Part shown: in pieces, positions 43,576 through 53,312 of the stretch
How positions within the stretch are numbered: position 1 is the first letter of the stretch
Layout: every line of letters begins with the position of its first letter
From: Glaciecola sp048820975
Lineage (GTDB): Bacteria > Pseudomonadota > Gammaproteobacteria > Enterobacterales > Alteromonadaceae
Length of the DNA stretch: 64,000 nt
Assembly (NCBI RefSeq): GCF_048820975.1
Contig: NZ_JBMEUF010000001.1
Span: 1,364,001-1,428,000, forward strand
Direction of reading: 5' to 3'
Made by a program: the position numbers and the translations under genes
Notes under the pieces: model-generated
What the model was told of the DNA's origin: nothing
What the model saw: only the letters and a program-made list of their open reading frames with translations
Database searches by the model: none

Positions 43576-44691
43576 TTAATGTTTTGCATCAACAATTATG
43601 CGTAACATGCGACGCAGAGGCTCAGCCGCGCCCCATAATAGCTGGTCGCCAACCGTAAAAGCACTGATATAAGTAGGGCCCATCGCAAGCTTGCGAATTC
43701 TACCTACGGGGATATTTAAAGTGCCAGTGACTTTAACTGGGCTCAAATCAGTACAAGTAATATCACGCTCGTTTGGAATCACTTTTACCCACTCATTGTG
43801 CGAGGCCAAAATTGACTCTATTTCATCAACACTAATATCTTCACGTAATTTAATTGTCATAGCTTGAGAATGGCAGCGCATAGCGCCTATGCGAACGCAC
43901 AAGCCGTCAACTGGGATGGCTTCGCTCGTCCCTAAAATTTTATTGGCTTCAACTTGGGCTTTCCATTCTTCTTTGCTTTGGCCACTTGGCATAGGTACAT
44001 CTATCCAAGGAATTAGGCTTCCAGCCAAAGGCACGCCAAATTGGTCTTGTGGCAAAGAACTCGACGCAATTTTTTCAGTGACCAGTTTATCAATTTCTAA
44101 AATAGCGGCGTTTGCATTATCAAGTTGATCGGCCACACTGCCGTGAATAGCGCCCATTTGTGCTATCAATTCTTTCATATTACGCGCGCCTGCACCTGAG
44201 GCCGCTTGATATGTCATGGGGCTTACCCATTCAATCAAATCTTTTTCAAATAACCCGCCCAAGGCTAATAGCATAAGTGAAACTGTGCAGTTTCCGCCCA
44301 CGTAGGTTTTAATGCCCTCTTTTAAGCCTTTACTGATAGTGCTTTGGTTAACTGGGTCAAGTACTATAATACTATCGTTGGCCATACGAAGCGCTGACGC
44401 AGCATCTATCCAATATCCGTTCCAGCCACTGGCACGCAGTTTAGGATAAACGGCTTTTGTATAGTCGCCGCCTTGGCAAGTCACAATAATATCCATTTTT
44501 TGTAAAGCTTGTACATCATTTGCATCTAAAAGTGGTTTAGCTTCACCTGCCAAATCAGGGCCTAGTTGCCCCGTTTGAGAGGTCGTAAAAAAAGTAGTGT
44601 CTATATCAGCAAAATCATTTTCTTGTTGCATACGATCTAACAGCACCGAACCCACCATACCTCGCCAACCAACTAAACCTACTTTTTTCAT
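43576..44691 (-). CDS. asd: Aspartate-semialdehyde dehydrogenase
   Basis: This cytosolic NADPH enzyme reduces aspartyl phosphate to aspartate semialdehyde, the branch point to lysine, diaminopimelate, threonine and methionine. It has 371 residues, the length of the gammaproteobacterial enzyme. Start KKVGLVGWRGMVGSVL (NADP loop), TCQGGDYTK, catalytic Cys in GGNCTVS near residue 135, GARNMKELIAQMGAIH and RIGAMRCHSQAMTIKL are all present. It is monocistronic with a strong terminator. Its upstream region is 308 bp. Confidence 0.97.
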   Translation of the reverse strand: MKKVGLVGWRGMVGSVLLDRMQQENDFADIDTTFFTTSQTGQLGPDLAGEAKPLLDANDVQALQKMDIIVTCQGGDYTKAVYPKLRASGWNGYWIDAASALRMANDSIIVLDPVNQSTISKGLKEGIKTYVGGNCTVSLMLLALGGLFEKDLIEWVSPMTYQAASGAGARNMKELIAQMGAIHGSVADQLDNANAAILEIDKLVTEKIASSSLPQDQFGVPLAGSLIPWIDVPMPSGQSKEEWKAQVEANKILGTSEAIPVDGLCVRIGAMRCHSQAMTIKLREDISVDEIESILASHNEWVKVIPNERDITCTDLSPVKVTGTLNIPVGRIRKLAMGPTYISAFTVGDQLLWGAAEPLRRMLRIIVDAKH

Positions 44692-44999
44692 TATCTAATC
44701 CCAATCTACGTTAAAAAATGTTTACTTTACCTATCTGAATAACTGCGCCCTTAAGTCACTAGAGTGCGGCGCATAATTTAGCACTGTGAGCATAATAAAA
44801 CTAGAGCGTTAACTACCTGTAGAGTATTTTTAATAGCATTTGATATAAGTAAATAAGCTATATTAGTTTGTACAATCATGTGGAGGTTGTGTTGTTTAAT
44901 ATTTCCCGATAAGCTTCAGTCTAATAATTAAAAAAGCACCTACTATTAGCATTTTATAACCTTTGTTAGCATGCTACATAGAAGACGTAAGGAAACACT
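44692..44999. promoter_or_regulatory. Divergent upstream region of asd and the protease lipoprotein gene
   Basis: The region is 308 bp, A+T-rich and holds no open frame of interest. It contains TGCGCC/GGCGCA arms (44744-44749 and 44768-44773), a 6-bp inverted repeat on the asd side, and a perfect palindrome TAGCATGCTA (44967-44976) on the protease side. I looked for a lysine riboswitch on the asd side and saw none. AAGGA precedes the protease ATG. Confidence 0.4.
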
Positions 45000-46202
45000 A
45001 TGCGCATACTACTCATCCTAATTGCCACAGTTGTGTTAATGGCATGCGAAGCAACGCCTGTTAATAACGCGGCAGCCATCAAAACCAAAGTAAAACTAAA
45101 GAGTGAAGTCGCCCTACCGGTTCAACTTCCGGTAGCTTATTACGTTGATAAATCCGAATTCGAAAACAAAGTTAACTTCTATGGAAAAATGGAAGAGGCG
45201 GCGCAACTTGTCACTGAACAAATGTTTATGTCTGGCGAAAAACTATCAAATACATCTGCTTTCGTTTATTTAATAGATGTGAAATCAAGCAGCTCCTGGG
45301 ATTATGTATGGGGTGGATGGGAGTCAGACATTGAGGTTGCTATTCTTGACCACAAAGGCAATAAGCTAATGAGTAGAAATATAAAGAAAAGTGCCAGTGG
45401 CGCAGGTGGCTTATACGACTTTAATGCCGTTTATAATTCATTTGCTGAGGCGCTTAAAAGTTTCGTGATTGAATTTTTAAACAGCGAAACCACCAGCGTA
45501 TTAGCTGCAGTCAGGGAATATGAAGCCAATGGCCTAAGTGCTTCCGATATATCTAATAAAGCAATATTCAAAGACCTTCAAGCAAATAATTCCGGTAGCG
45601 GTTTTTTTGTTAATAATAAAGGCACAAGTGTTACTGCAGCCCATGTTGTTGAACAATGTATTTTTATAGAGCTTAACCATAAAGGTGAAACCTATGATGT
45701 GGAATTACTTGCGTCAAGCAAACTATTAGATTTGGCTATTTTACAAGTTGACCTTAACAATGAAGTGAGCGTTACTATTGAAGAGGAACCATCCGTTAGT
45801 TTGGGCAAGCAGGTCTTTGTTACCGGTTACCCATTATCAGGAATTTTAGCTGCATATCCATCTTTAACGGTAGGAAACATTAGTTCATTGGGCGGTTTAA
45901 AAGGCGCAAAAAATTACTTTCAGTTTACGGCTCCTATTCAACCAGGTAACAGTGGTGGAGCTATTACCGATTACAAAGGTAACTTGATGGGCGTGGTGTC
46001 AAGCACATTAAATCAAGCCATGATGTTGCAAAATTCAGGCACAACCTCGCAAAATGTTAACTTTGGTGTCAATACTGAACTACTAAAGCGCTTCTTACAC
46101 AAATACGATGTAGAGATTAATGAAGCCACATCTGACCAAAATTTTGAACGCTCTTCTGCCGATGCTGTTGAATATTCAACTCAAATTTTGTGCTACCAAT
46201 AA
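45000..46202 (+). CDS. Trypsin-like serine protease lipoprotein (S1C/DegP-type protease domain)
   Basis: The protein has 400 residues. The lipoprotein signal MRILLILIATVVLMAC has its lipobox Cys at 16, followed by Glu. An N-terminal domain (about 30-165) of unknown type contains VYLIDVKSSSSWDYVWGGWESDIEVAILD and resembles envelope proteins that bind or assemble. The protease domain (about 190-370) has an intact triad: H215 (TAAHVV), D244 (LLDLAIL) and S318 (QPGNSGGA). No PDZ domain follows. It is probably periplasmic, attached to a membrane. The next gene, 12 bp away, encodes a small secreted protein and is likely a partner or substrate. The role is unknown. Confidence 0.8.
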   Translation: MRILLILIATVVLMACEATPVNNAAAIKTKVKLKSEVALPVQLPVAYYVDKSEFENKVNFYGKMEEAAQLVTEQMFMSGEKLSNTSAFVYLIDVKSSSSWDYVWGGWESDIEVAILDHKGNKLMSRNIKKSASGAGGLYDFNAVYNSFAEALKSFVIEFLNSETTSVLAAVREYEANGLSASDISNKAIFKDLQANNSGSGFFVNNKGTSVTAAHVVEQCIFIELNHKGETYDVELLASSKLLDLAILQVDLNNEVSVTIEEEPSVSLGKQVFVTGYPLSGILAAYPSLTVGNISSLGGLKGAKNYFQFTAPIQPGNSGGAITDYKGNLMGVVSSTLNQAMMLQNSGTTSQNVNFGVNTELLKRFLHKYDVEINEATSDQNFERSSADAVEYSTQILCYQ

Positions 46203-46214
46203 AGGACTATAATA

Positions 46215-46796
46215 ATGAAACACATACGTAAAACGTTCTTATCAGCCGCGTTATTTGCAAGCCTAATTACAACGCAAGCTAGTGCTCAAGAGCAAATTGT
46301 GGAAGAAGGAAATCTAGTAGATTATAAGCACAATGGAGAGGTTTACCCTCCCGTCTTCTTTGTTACCAATATTGAAAACAATAGTATCAAGGAGCAATTT
46401 AGTGCCTACAAAGCTTTTGAAGTGCTTGATGAAAAAGCGGTTGGCTTGCCCATTGGTGTTCGTATTTTGAAAGGACATAGAACGAAGCAAGATGGCACAC
46501 AGTTTACAAGTTTAATGTTATCTGCTTCTACCCTAGGTTTAATCCCGATTGTGTCAAACACTGAATTTAAAGTGAGATACGACGTATTCGTGCAAGGCCA
46601 ATCCATTGCTGATTTTGAATATATGATGGATTCAACTGACGTAAACAACATATGGACCTCAGCTTACAAGAATAGAGAAACCAAGCCATCAGAAGAAGTA
46701 TTCTTGAAAGACACCTTATCTCAGTTTTTAAAAGACATTAAAGATCACAAAGACGTTCAAGAAGTTTTTGCAGAATATCGTGAATTTTTTGACTAA
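46215..46796 (+). CDS. Small secreted protein of unknown function
   Basis: The protein has 193 residues. The signal peptide MKHIRKTFLSAALFASLITTQASAQ is cleaved after ASA. The mature chain is soluble with mixed alpha/beta character, no cysteines and a helical, charged end (LSQFLKDIKDHKDVQEVFAEYREFF). I do not recognise a domain. It follows the protease lipoprotein by 12 bp, and both are exported, so they are likely to act together in the envelope. Confidence 0.65.
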   Translation: MKHIRKTFLSAALFASLITTQASAQEQIVEEGNLVDYKHNGEVYPPVFFVTNIENNSIKEQFSAYKAFEVLDEKAVGLPIGVRILKGHRTKQDGTQFTSLMLSASTLGLIPIVSNTEFKVRYDVFVQGQSIADFEYMMDSTDVNNIWTSAYKNRETKPSEEVFLKDTLSQFLKDIKDHKDVQEVFAEYREFFD

Positions 46797-46872
46797 ATGA
46801 GCTGAAAGTTACCGCAGTTTCGAAGTGGTGTGTATGAAAAATAAGCATTTTAGGATATAGTGAATGTACGTC

Positions 46873-46888
46873 TGGTCAATATTGACCA
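46873..46888 (+). promoter_or_regulatory. Perfect 16-bp palindrome before the GGDEF-EAL gene
   Basis: TGGTCAATATTGACCA is perfectly self-complementary. It ends four bases before the AGGAG ribosome site (46892-46896) and lies after a possible -10 TATAGT at 46856-46861, so it would be in the 5' leader. It could be an operator or an RNA hairpin that limits ribosome access. Confidence 0.5.
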
Positions 46889-46905
46889 TGTAGGAGCGCG
46901 CATAA

Positions 46906-49815
46906 TTGAAAATTACCAATTTAGTACTGCTTATACTAATTGCTGCTGTTACCGCATTTTTTTTCTTAAGCACCCCCCAACAATCTTCACTTTCAGGGGG
47001 GATTAGCGATAACTTTTCCTATGCGATACTTGACTCTGAAGTCAGCTACTTAAAGCTGAAGAAGGACTCCAATACCGCGCATGCGGCTTTAGAGAAAGCT
47101 AATGCATACTGGACCCGTTCTAATACCTCAGTAAATCTAGGGGTGAGTGACTCGCCCTATTGGTTTAAATACACACTAAAGAGCCGCGCTAAGCAGGCCT
47201 TAAGTTTAGTTTTGCAAAACAGCTACGCACCTACCGATTACGTAAGCATGTATACTTTTAATGCTCAAGGTGAGCAAATACAATTTTCGCAAGCGGGCGA
47301 TCATGTTTATCCTAAGGTAAACACGCTACCTAGCTCTACAGCTGCATTTCCCATTATTATTAAGCCTAATGAAGAGCTAACAATATTGATAAAGGTGCAA
47401 ACCCAAGGGAATTATATCGTTCCTTTGTCTTTATGGACTATGGAAGCTTTCACCAACTACCAAGTGCACTATTATTTTGTTTTCGGCACCTTAATAGGTA
47501 TTTTGCTAATTACCGCATTACATAACTTTTTCGTATTTACGCAAACCAATAACACCATGTTTAGTAGCTTTGCTTTCTTTATTTTTACGGTAATGTTTTT
47601 AGTGACACATCAATCAGGCATTGCGCTACAATTTATATGGCCTAGCTGGTCCCAGTTTAATCAATTTGCGGCCGTTATGAGTATCAACTTAGCGGCTTTT
47701 GGCCATTTACTATTTTCCTCTCGCTTTTTAGCATTTACTAATAAAAGTTTGCTTATAAGTAGAATTTTAAGTTTTATTTGCCTAATTTTAGTGTGTTTTT
47801 ATTGGTTATTTGATTACAGCACAATGGTAACGTTAAGCCTTATTAATGGCATGCTAATGCTATCAATAACGCTCGTAATCGCCATACAAAAGTTTGCCTA
47901 TAAAGAAGATGCCGCACTGCTTTATTTAATTTCTTGGTCTCCCTTTATTCTTGGTGTTTTGCTGTCAGCGGCTATTCGATTTGAATTTATTGAATATTCA
48001 ATTTATAGCGAGTTTTCTGGGGTGTTTTTAGCGGTTGCCACAATAGTTTGGCTTTCTCTTGCCATAGCGAAGCTTATTAACAAAGATAAAACCGCGCGTA
48101 TTCGAGCGCAAAAAAAAGCCATTGATTATTTGCAGCGGTATGAAGACTTATACGAGAATGCCGTTGAAGGTTTATTTAACTCAACCATTGATGGCAGATT
48201 GCTTAGGTGTAATAAATCATTTGCTAATATACTAGGCTATGCTAATAAAATTGACTTGAAAACGGATGTTGGCAACAACGTAAGTATCATGTACAGGGAC
48301 CCAAAAGATCGTGCTGAACTTATGAGTAAATTACTAGCTCATGGCAGCGTGATAGATCACGAGGTTGAATTTCTTCGCCAGAATAAACAATCGTTTTGGG
48401 CGTCATTAAATTTAAGATTAGTTTCTCAGCTGACTGAGCCTGATAAAGAAAACACACCTCAGACTTCAACTGATGACTCCACTTTAGTACAAGGCGCTTT
48501 AATAGATATTACAGGGCGCAAGGTCTCTGAAATGAAGCTAAGTTACTTAGCCTCACATGATCCGCTCACTAATTTAATCAATAGAAGAGAATTTGAACTT
48601 AAATTAAAAGAGGCTTTGTCTGATCCAGTATTTCCCGAGCAATCCGTTACGATGATGTATATGGACTTAGACCAGTTTAAAATTGTAAATGATACTTGCG
48701 GCCACACGGTGGGTGATCAACTCCTTAAAAGGGTAACCGCTCTATTTCAAAGCAATTTGCGCCACCAAGGTATATTAGCACGCCTAGGCGGTGATGAATT
48801 TGGCGTAATATTAAAAAATAAAAATGCCAAAGAAGCTTACGCTATTGCTGATAATCTTTTACAAGCACTCGCAAAGTTTCGTTTTACTCACAATAAACAA
48901 TCGTTTAGCGTAGGTATGAGCGTAGGTATAGTGCAAGCCACTAATGAACTAAATACGCTTGAAGCGATTATGAGTTTTGCCGATACCGCCTGTTATGCAG
49001 CTAAAAATGCGGGCAGAAACTGCATACACCTCTACTCTGACAATAACGAAGAATTTGATAAACACAAAAAAGATATATTAATGGTAAACGTTATTGAGCA
49101 AGCGCTTTTGCAAAATAACTTCATGTTATTCAAACAAAAAATAGTGCACAACGATGCTACAAAAGCCTTGTATGGCTATGAAATTCTACTTCGAATGCAG
49201 CATGTTGATGGGAAGTATTATTCCCCTGCCGATTTTATTCCGGTTGCTGAAAGATTTGGCCTGATGGTAAAAATTGATAAATGGGTCATTAAACAGAGCC
49301 TTTTTTGGTTGTCGTCTCACATTGATGAGATTAATTCTATTGAGACTCTTTCCATAAACTTAAGTGGTTCATCTGTAGGTAATAACGATATTATGCAATG
49401 GATTGAGAAGTATTTGCATGAATATAAAGTCCCCCCACAAATGATAAGTTTTGAAATTACTGAAACGCAAGCAATAGAAAACTTTGAACAAACAGTAGCG
49501 TTTATTCAACACTTTCAAAAACGAGGGTGTAAGTTCTCATTAGATGATTTTGGCAGTGGCCTTGCGTCATATGGCTATTTAAAAGAGTTACCTATTGACC
49601 ACGTTAAAATTGATGGGCGATTTATTAAGGATATTGCCACTGATAAAACCGATTACGCGCTAGTGAAGTCCATTCAAACCCTTGCTCGCGCAATGAATAA
49701 AAAAACCATCGCAGAATTTGTAGAAAATGACGTAATAATAGAGAAGCTACAAGAAATTGGAGTAGATTATTTGCAAGGTTATGCCATTCATAAACCAGAA
49801 GCGGTAAATGATTAG
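46906..49815 (+). CDS. 7TMR-DISM sensor with PAS, GGDEF and EAL domains
   Basis: The protein has 969 residues. A signal-like helix (4-22) leads into an extracytoplasmic domain of the 7TMR-DISMED2 type (about 35-170: YWTRSNTSVNLGVSDSPYWFKYTLKS). About seven transmembrane helices follow (about 180-390), then a PAS domain (about 405-545), GGDEF (about 555-705) with intact GGDEF (ARLGGDEFGVIL), and EAL (about 720-965) with the first motif EIL (YEILLRMQ), DDFGSGLASYGYL and AEFVEN. The inhibitory RxxD site is absent (RHQG). The dual output is uncertain; phosphodiesterase is likely. The start is TTG at 46906 with AGGAG nine bases upstream. The DISM input suggests carbohydrate-like ligands. Confidence 0.88.
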   Translation: MKITNLVLLILIAAVTAFFFLSTPQQSSLSGGISDNFSYAILDSEVSYLKLKKDSNTAHAALEKANAYWTRSNTSVNLGVSDSPYWFKYTLKSRAKQALSLVLQNSYAPTDYVSMYTFNAQGEQIQFSQAGDHVYPKVNTLPSSTAAFPIIIKPNEELTILIKVQTQGNYIVPLSLWTMEAFTNYQVHYYFVFGTLIGILLITALHNFFVFTQTNNTMFSSFAFFIFTVMFLVTHQSGIALQFIWPSWSQFNQFAAVMSINLAAFGHLLFSSRFLAFTNKSLLISRILSFICLILVCFYWLFDYSTMVTLSLINGMLMLSITLVIAIQKFAYKEDAALLYLISWSPFILGVLLSAAIRFEFIEYSIYSEFSGVFLAVATIVWLSLAIAKLINKDKTARIRAQKKAIDYLQRYEDLYENAVEGLFNSTIDGRLLRCNKSFANILGYANKIDLKTDVGNNVSIMYRDPKDRAELMSKLLAHGSVIDHEVEFLRQNKQSFWASLNLRLVSQLTEPDKENTPQTSTDDSTLVQGALIDITGRKVSEMKLSYLASHDPLTNLINRREFELKLKEALSDPVFPEQSVTMMYMDLDQFKIVNDTCGHTVGDQLLKRVTALFQSNLRHQGILARLGGDEFGVILKNKNAKEAYAIADNLLQALAKFRFTHNKQSFSVGMSVGIVQATNELNTLEAIMSFADTACYAAKNAGRNCIHLYSDNNEEFDKHKKDILMVNVIEQALLQNNFMLFKQKIVHNDATKALYGYEILLRMQHVDGKYYSPADFIPVAERFGLMVKIDKWVIKQSLFWLSSHIDEINSIETLSINLSGSSVGNNDIMQWIEKYLHEYKVPPQMISFEITETQAIENFEQTVAFIQHFQKRGCKFSLDDFGSGLASYGYLKELPIDHVKIDGRFIKDIATDKTDYALVKSIQTLARAMNKKTIAEFVENDVIIEKLQEIGVDYLQGYAIHKPEAVND

Positions 49816-49823
49816 TTAAGCAA

Positions 49824-52166
49824 TCAGCTTGTTTTTTTATGACTTATGAGGGATGTAAATTCCTCATAAGTTATAGGCTTTGAAAATAAATAACCTTGAC
49901 CAAAATCACAGTGTAACGATTGTATAATTTTATTTTGGTCATTCGTTTCAATCCCTTCAGCTACTACCTTTAAGTTAAGTTTATTGCCCAACATAACAAT
50001 TATTTCGCACAGTGTTTTATTAATATTTGCATCGCTGATTGAGTGCACAAAAGACTTATCAATTTTAATAATGTCAGTAGTAAATTTCTGTAGATATGAA
50101 ATAGATGAATAACCCGTACCAAAATCATCAAGTGCAACTTGCACGCCTGCGGCCCTAAAGTGAGTTAAGGTATCAGATACTTTAGTGTCAGCTTCCATTA
50201 ACAGACGTTCCGTTATTTCCAAAACTATTGCCTGGGGTGGGGTTTGGGATATTTGCATATAATCTAACCACGACTCAATCCCCTCTTTGCCATCTATATA
50301 TTGCAAGGGTGACGTATTTATACAAATTTGAAGATCTGGAAGGTAGTGCTCACGCCAATAGCAAACGCGTTTGCATACATCCTTAAATACCCAATTACTA
50401 ATCGCATTAATTAGTCCCGTCTCCTCTGCTAGAGGTATAAAATCAAAAGGGCCAACTATCCCATGAATTGGATGTCGCCAACGAATAAGTGCTTCGGCCT
50501 TCGCGATTTTACCGCTTTTTAAATCATAAATAGGTTGGTATAGAACGAAAAACTCTTCGTTTATGATTGCGCTTCGCATATCGCTAATTAATGTCATACG
50601 CTTTAGAGCAAGCTCTTGCATATCCTTGGTATAATAATGAAACTTATTTTTACCTATTTTCTTCGCACCATACATCGCTTGGTCGGCATTTTTTAAAAGC
50701 TCTTCTACGCTATTAGCATCATTTGGGTATACAGTCACACCAATACTAGCGCTTGTATATACAACCCCATCTTGGAGTGGAAACTCTTGTCTAATTTCTT
50801 CAATAAGCTTATTTGCAATAATATTGATATCTGATGCCTGAACAATATCATTTACAATAACAATAAATTCATCGCCGCCTAAACGCGCTACTATATCCTT
50901 TTCTCTAATATTGCTTTTTATGCGTTGCGAACAAGCGATTAATAGTTCATCTCCAGCTCCGTGCCCTAAGGTATCATTTATATCTTTAAAGTTATCTAAG
51001 TCAATAAACATGACGGCTACAAGCGTTTTATTTCTATTTGCTGTATTTAAAGATTGCTTCAAATGCTCTTGCATTACGCTTCTATTGGGAAGCTGCGTCA
51101 ATTCATCAAAATTGGCTTGGCGCCAAATGAGTTCACTTGCTCGGTAGCGCTCAATTGCAATGCTAGCTACATGGGCAAATTGCTCTATGCGCTGAAGCTC
51201 TTCACCAGAAGGAAACACTTTGTTAGGGTGGTAAATGGCAAATGAGCCTAGTATTTTGCCATCTGCAGACTTTATAGGCTCTGACCAACAGGCAGCTAAT
51301 CCAGCCTTCTCAGCTAAATGCGCCCAGTTTTTCCAGTAAGGGTGCGTGCTAATATCATCAACTATGGTACGTTTACCGGTAAATGCTGTTGTACCACATG
51401 ATCCTTGCCCTATACCTATTTCAACACCATTTATAGCATCGTTGTAGAAATCGGGTAAAGACGGCCCTGCGCCAAGCGTTAATGTAGTGCCGTCCAATAA
51501 TAAGATACTGCAATACTGGCCCTTGTACTCTTGTTCAACCGTATCCACAATTTCGGTAAGCACAGGGTGAAGCGATAATGAATTAACTACTTTTTCCAAT
51601 AAAACGTCTCTCACGCGCGCAAGTTTTTGCGCTTCTTCAAGCTTTTTTTGTAAGCGCAGGCTTACTAGCTTTGAGCTTAAGGTTTTATCTTTAATTAATT
51701 CATCTTCAACTATACAAGCTAAATCTGTAAGTGCTTTAGCTTGTTCATCGTTGAAAGTACCGGGTGTAGAATCAAATACGCACAAAGAGCCAACATGCAG
51801 GCCCTCAATAGATAGTTTAATGCCCGCATAAAAGCGAATGAAAGGTGCATTAATTACAAATGGGTTATCGCAAAAATTTTCGTTTTCGAGTGTGTCGTTA
51901 ACAACAAATACTTCATGTCTAAGAATAGTATGCGAGCAAAAAGAAGAAGAGCGTGGTGTTTCGCAAAGCCCCAAATTCACTGCAGACTTAAACCATTGGC
52001 GGTCAACGTCAATAAACGAGATAGTTGAGAATTCACACGAGAACATGCGGGCAGCCAAGCGCGTAATTCTATCAAAGCGTTCTTCGTTTTCGGTATCTAA
52101 AATATTTAGCTTATGTAATGCCGAAATACGTTCATCTTCGTTTGATGGCAGTGGCGCAACTCTCAA
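49824..52166 (-). CDS. GAF-GAF-GGDEF-EAL c-di-GMP protein
   Basis: The protein has 780 residues and is cytosolic. GAF domain 1 (about 15-165) has FSTISFIDVDRQWFKSAVNLGLCETPRSSSFCSHTI and VGSLCVFD, a pattern common in light/redox-type sensors. GAF 2 (about 190-335) has CSILLLDGTTLTLGAGPSLP and GIGQGSCGTTAFTG. GGDEF (about 345-510) keeps RLGGDEFIVIV and an intact RxxD inhibitory site (REKD five residues upstream). EAL (about 525-775) has AEALIRWRHP, LEITERLL and LDDFGTGYSSISYLQ. Both outputs look competent, so net activity depends on signals. It is convergent with the DISM-GGDEF-EAL gene, with stops only nine bases apart. Confidence 0.92.
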   Translation of the reverse strand: MRVAPLPSNEDERISALHKLNILDTENEERFDRITRLAARMFSCEFSTISFIDVDRQWFKSAVNLGLCETPRSSSFCSHTILRHEVFVVNDTLENENFCDNPFVINAPFIRFYAGIKLSIEGLHVGSLCVFDSTPGTFNDEQAKALTDLACIVEDELIKDKTLSSKLVSLRLQKKLEEAQKLARVRDVLLEKVVNSLSLHPVLTEIVDTVEQEYKGQYCSILLLDGTTLTLGAGPSLPDFYNDAINGVEIGIGQGSCGTTAFTGKRTIVDDISTHPYWKNWAHLAEKAGLAACWSEPIKSADGKILGSFAIYHPNKVFPSGEELQRIEQFAHVASIAIERYRASELIWRQANFDELTQLPNRSVMQEHLKQSLNTANRNKTLVAVMFIDLDNFKDINDTLGHGAGDELLIACSQRIKSNIREKDIVARLGGDEFIVIVNDIVQASDINIIANKLIEEIRQEFPLQDGVVYTSASIGVTVYPNDANSVEELLKNADQAMYGAKKIGKNKFHYYTKDMQELALKRMTLISDMRSAIINEEFFVLYQPIYDLKSGKIAKAEALIRWRHPIHGIVGPFDFIPLAEETGLINAISNWVFKDVCKRVCYWREHYLPDLQICINTSPLQYIDGKEGIESWLDYMQISQTPPQAIVLEITERLLMEADTKVSDTLTHFRAAGVQVALDDFGTGYSSISYLQKFTTDIIKIDKSFVHSISDANINKTLCEIIVMLGNKLNLKVVAEGIETNDQNKIIQSLHCDFGQGYLFSKPITYEEFTSLISHKKTS

Positions 52167-52365
52167 GCAAACCTCCTAAGAAGTATGTTTTTTAAACACA
52201 ATGCCACATTATAAATAAAGTAGCTATAAGTTCTTTATATCGGCAAACACAGTAATAACTTGACCTTTACAGGCATATTACGTTTAATCAGGTGCGTGAA
52301 TCAAAGTATAATTAATAAACAATAAAAATTTCTATTGTGTGCCTAAAAGTGAGTGTTAAATAACA

Positions 52366-53226
52366 ATGAAAACATCGTACCAAAAGTATCTAGTGCTACT
52401 GCTACGTTTTGGCTTCATTATTTCTATTGCTGGCTGCAGCGTGATTAAAAGCAAAATAAGCGTAGTTAAGCTTGAAAAAGAATTCCCATTGCCCTCAGCT
52501 TTGAACGAAACCTCAGGCTTGTACTGCCCTACTGATGACACCATATACACCATTAATGATTCGGGAAATACGCCCGTACTTTTTGAACTAAACGCTAATG
52601 GGGAAATAAGAAACGAGCGTTTGCTCAATGCTAAAAATAGAGACTGGGAAGCTATTACCGGTAATAGCCGTTATTTCTTTATAGGAGATATTGGGAACAA
52701 CGCCGGTAAACGGCAAGATCTCAATATTATTAAATTAGACAAACGCACTAATCAAATAACTACCCTCAACTTTACTTATTCGAATAATGAAATAGATAAT
52801 AACGAATATGTAAAACACGATTTTGATGCTGAAGCACTAGTGAGTGCGCAAAATAATTTATACTTATTTTCCAAAAGTTGGCAAAGTAATAAACTGCATA
52901 TTTATAAGATTGACACACAAGCTAAAGAACAGGTATTAAAAGCCTTCACTACTACTGATAACCTACCAGGAGTCGTAACCGGTGTTGATTACAACCCACG
53001 TACAGATGAATTTATTGTTGTGGGTTATTCTGTTAATGCGTTTAAGATGTTTACACCATTTATTGCCGTGCTTAATAAAAATTTTGAACTAAGCGAAACC
53101 ATTGCGGTAAAAGGCGTTCAGCAAGTTGAGGGCATTTGTGTTAGCCCAAATGGCGCAATGTGGATTAGCCAAGAGCGCTCTTTTTTGCAAGGTGCTAAAC
53201 TATTTAAGCTAGTATTAATTAAATAA
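52366..53226 (+). CDS. Beta-propeller-like lipoprotein
   Basis: The protein has 286 residues. The lipoprotein signal ends IAGC with Cys at 24, followed by Ser. The mature part repeats short 'xxYxINDSGNTPVLFELNANG', 'RYFFIGDIGNNAGKRQDLNIIKLD', 'LYLFSKSWQSNKLHIYKID' and 'GVDYNPRTDEFIVVGYS' blades, typical of a six- or seven-bladed propeller, and resembles SdiA-regulated or YncE-like surface propellers. The function is unknown. It lies 86 bp upstream of a TonB receptor on the same strand, so a joint role in ligand capture is possible. Confidence 0.65.
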   Translation: MKTSYQKYLVLLLRFGFIISIAGCSVIKSKISVVKLEKEFPLPSALNETSGLYCPTDDTIYTINDSGNTPVLFELNANGEIRNERLLNAKNRDWEAITGNSRYFFIGDIGNNAGKRQDLNIIKLDKRTNQITTLNFTYSNNEIDNNEYVKHDFDAEALVSAQNNLYLFSKSWQSNKLHIYKIDTQAKEQVLKAFTTTDNLPGVVTGVDYNPRTDEFIVVGYSVNAFKMFTPFIAVLNKNFELSETIAVKGVQQVEGICVSPNGAMWISQERSFLQGAKLFKLVLIK

Positions 53227-53312
53227 AATAAGAAAAGAATGGGAAAACTTTGCATCTAAACTGCACAGTCTTTCGTTAGGTTGCTAAGCTTAATGATAAA
53301 TAATGGATATAT

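Noticed and set aside
44692..44999. Possible lysine riboswitch ahead of asd
   Set aside because: The conserved lysine-riboswitch core segments are not visible; only short inverted repeats occur.
46873..46888. FadR site at the TGGTC...GACCA palindrome
   Set aside because: FadR half-sites are separated by one base in the core, whereas here the arms meet through AATATT; the spacing does not fit.
46888..46893. Start-stop minimal frame ATGTAG in the GGDEF-EAL leader
   Set aside because: It lacks a ribosome site, since AGGAG lies after it, so it is probably chance.
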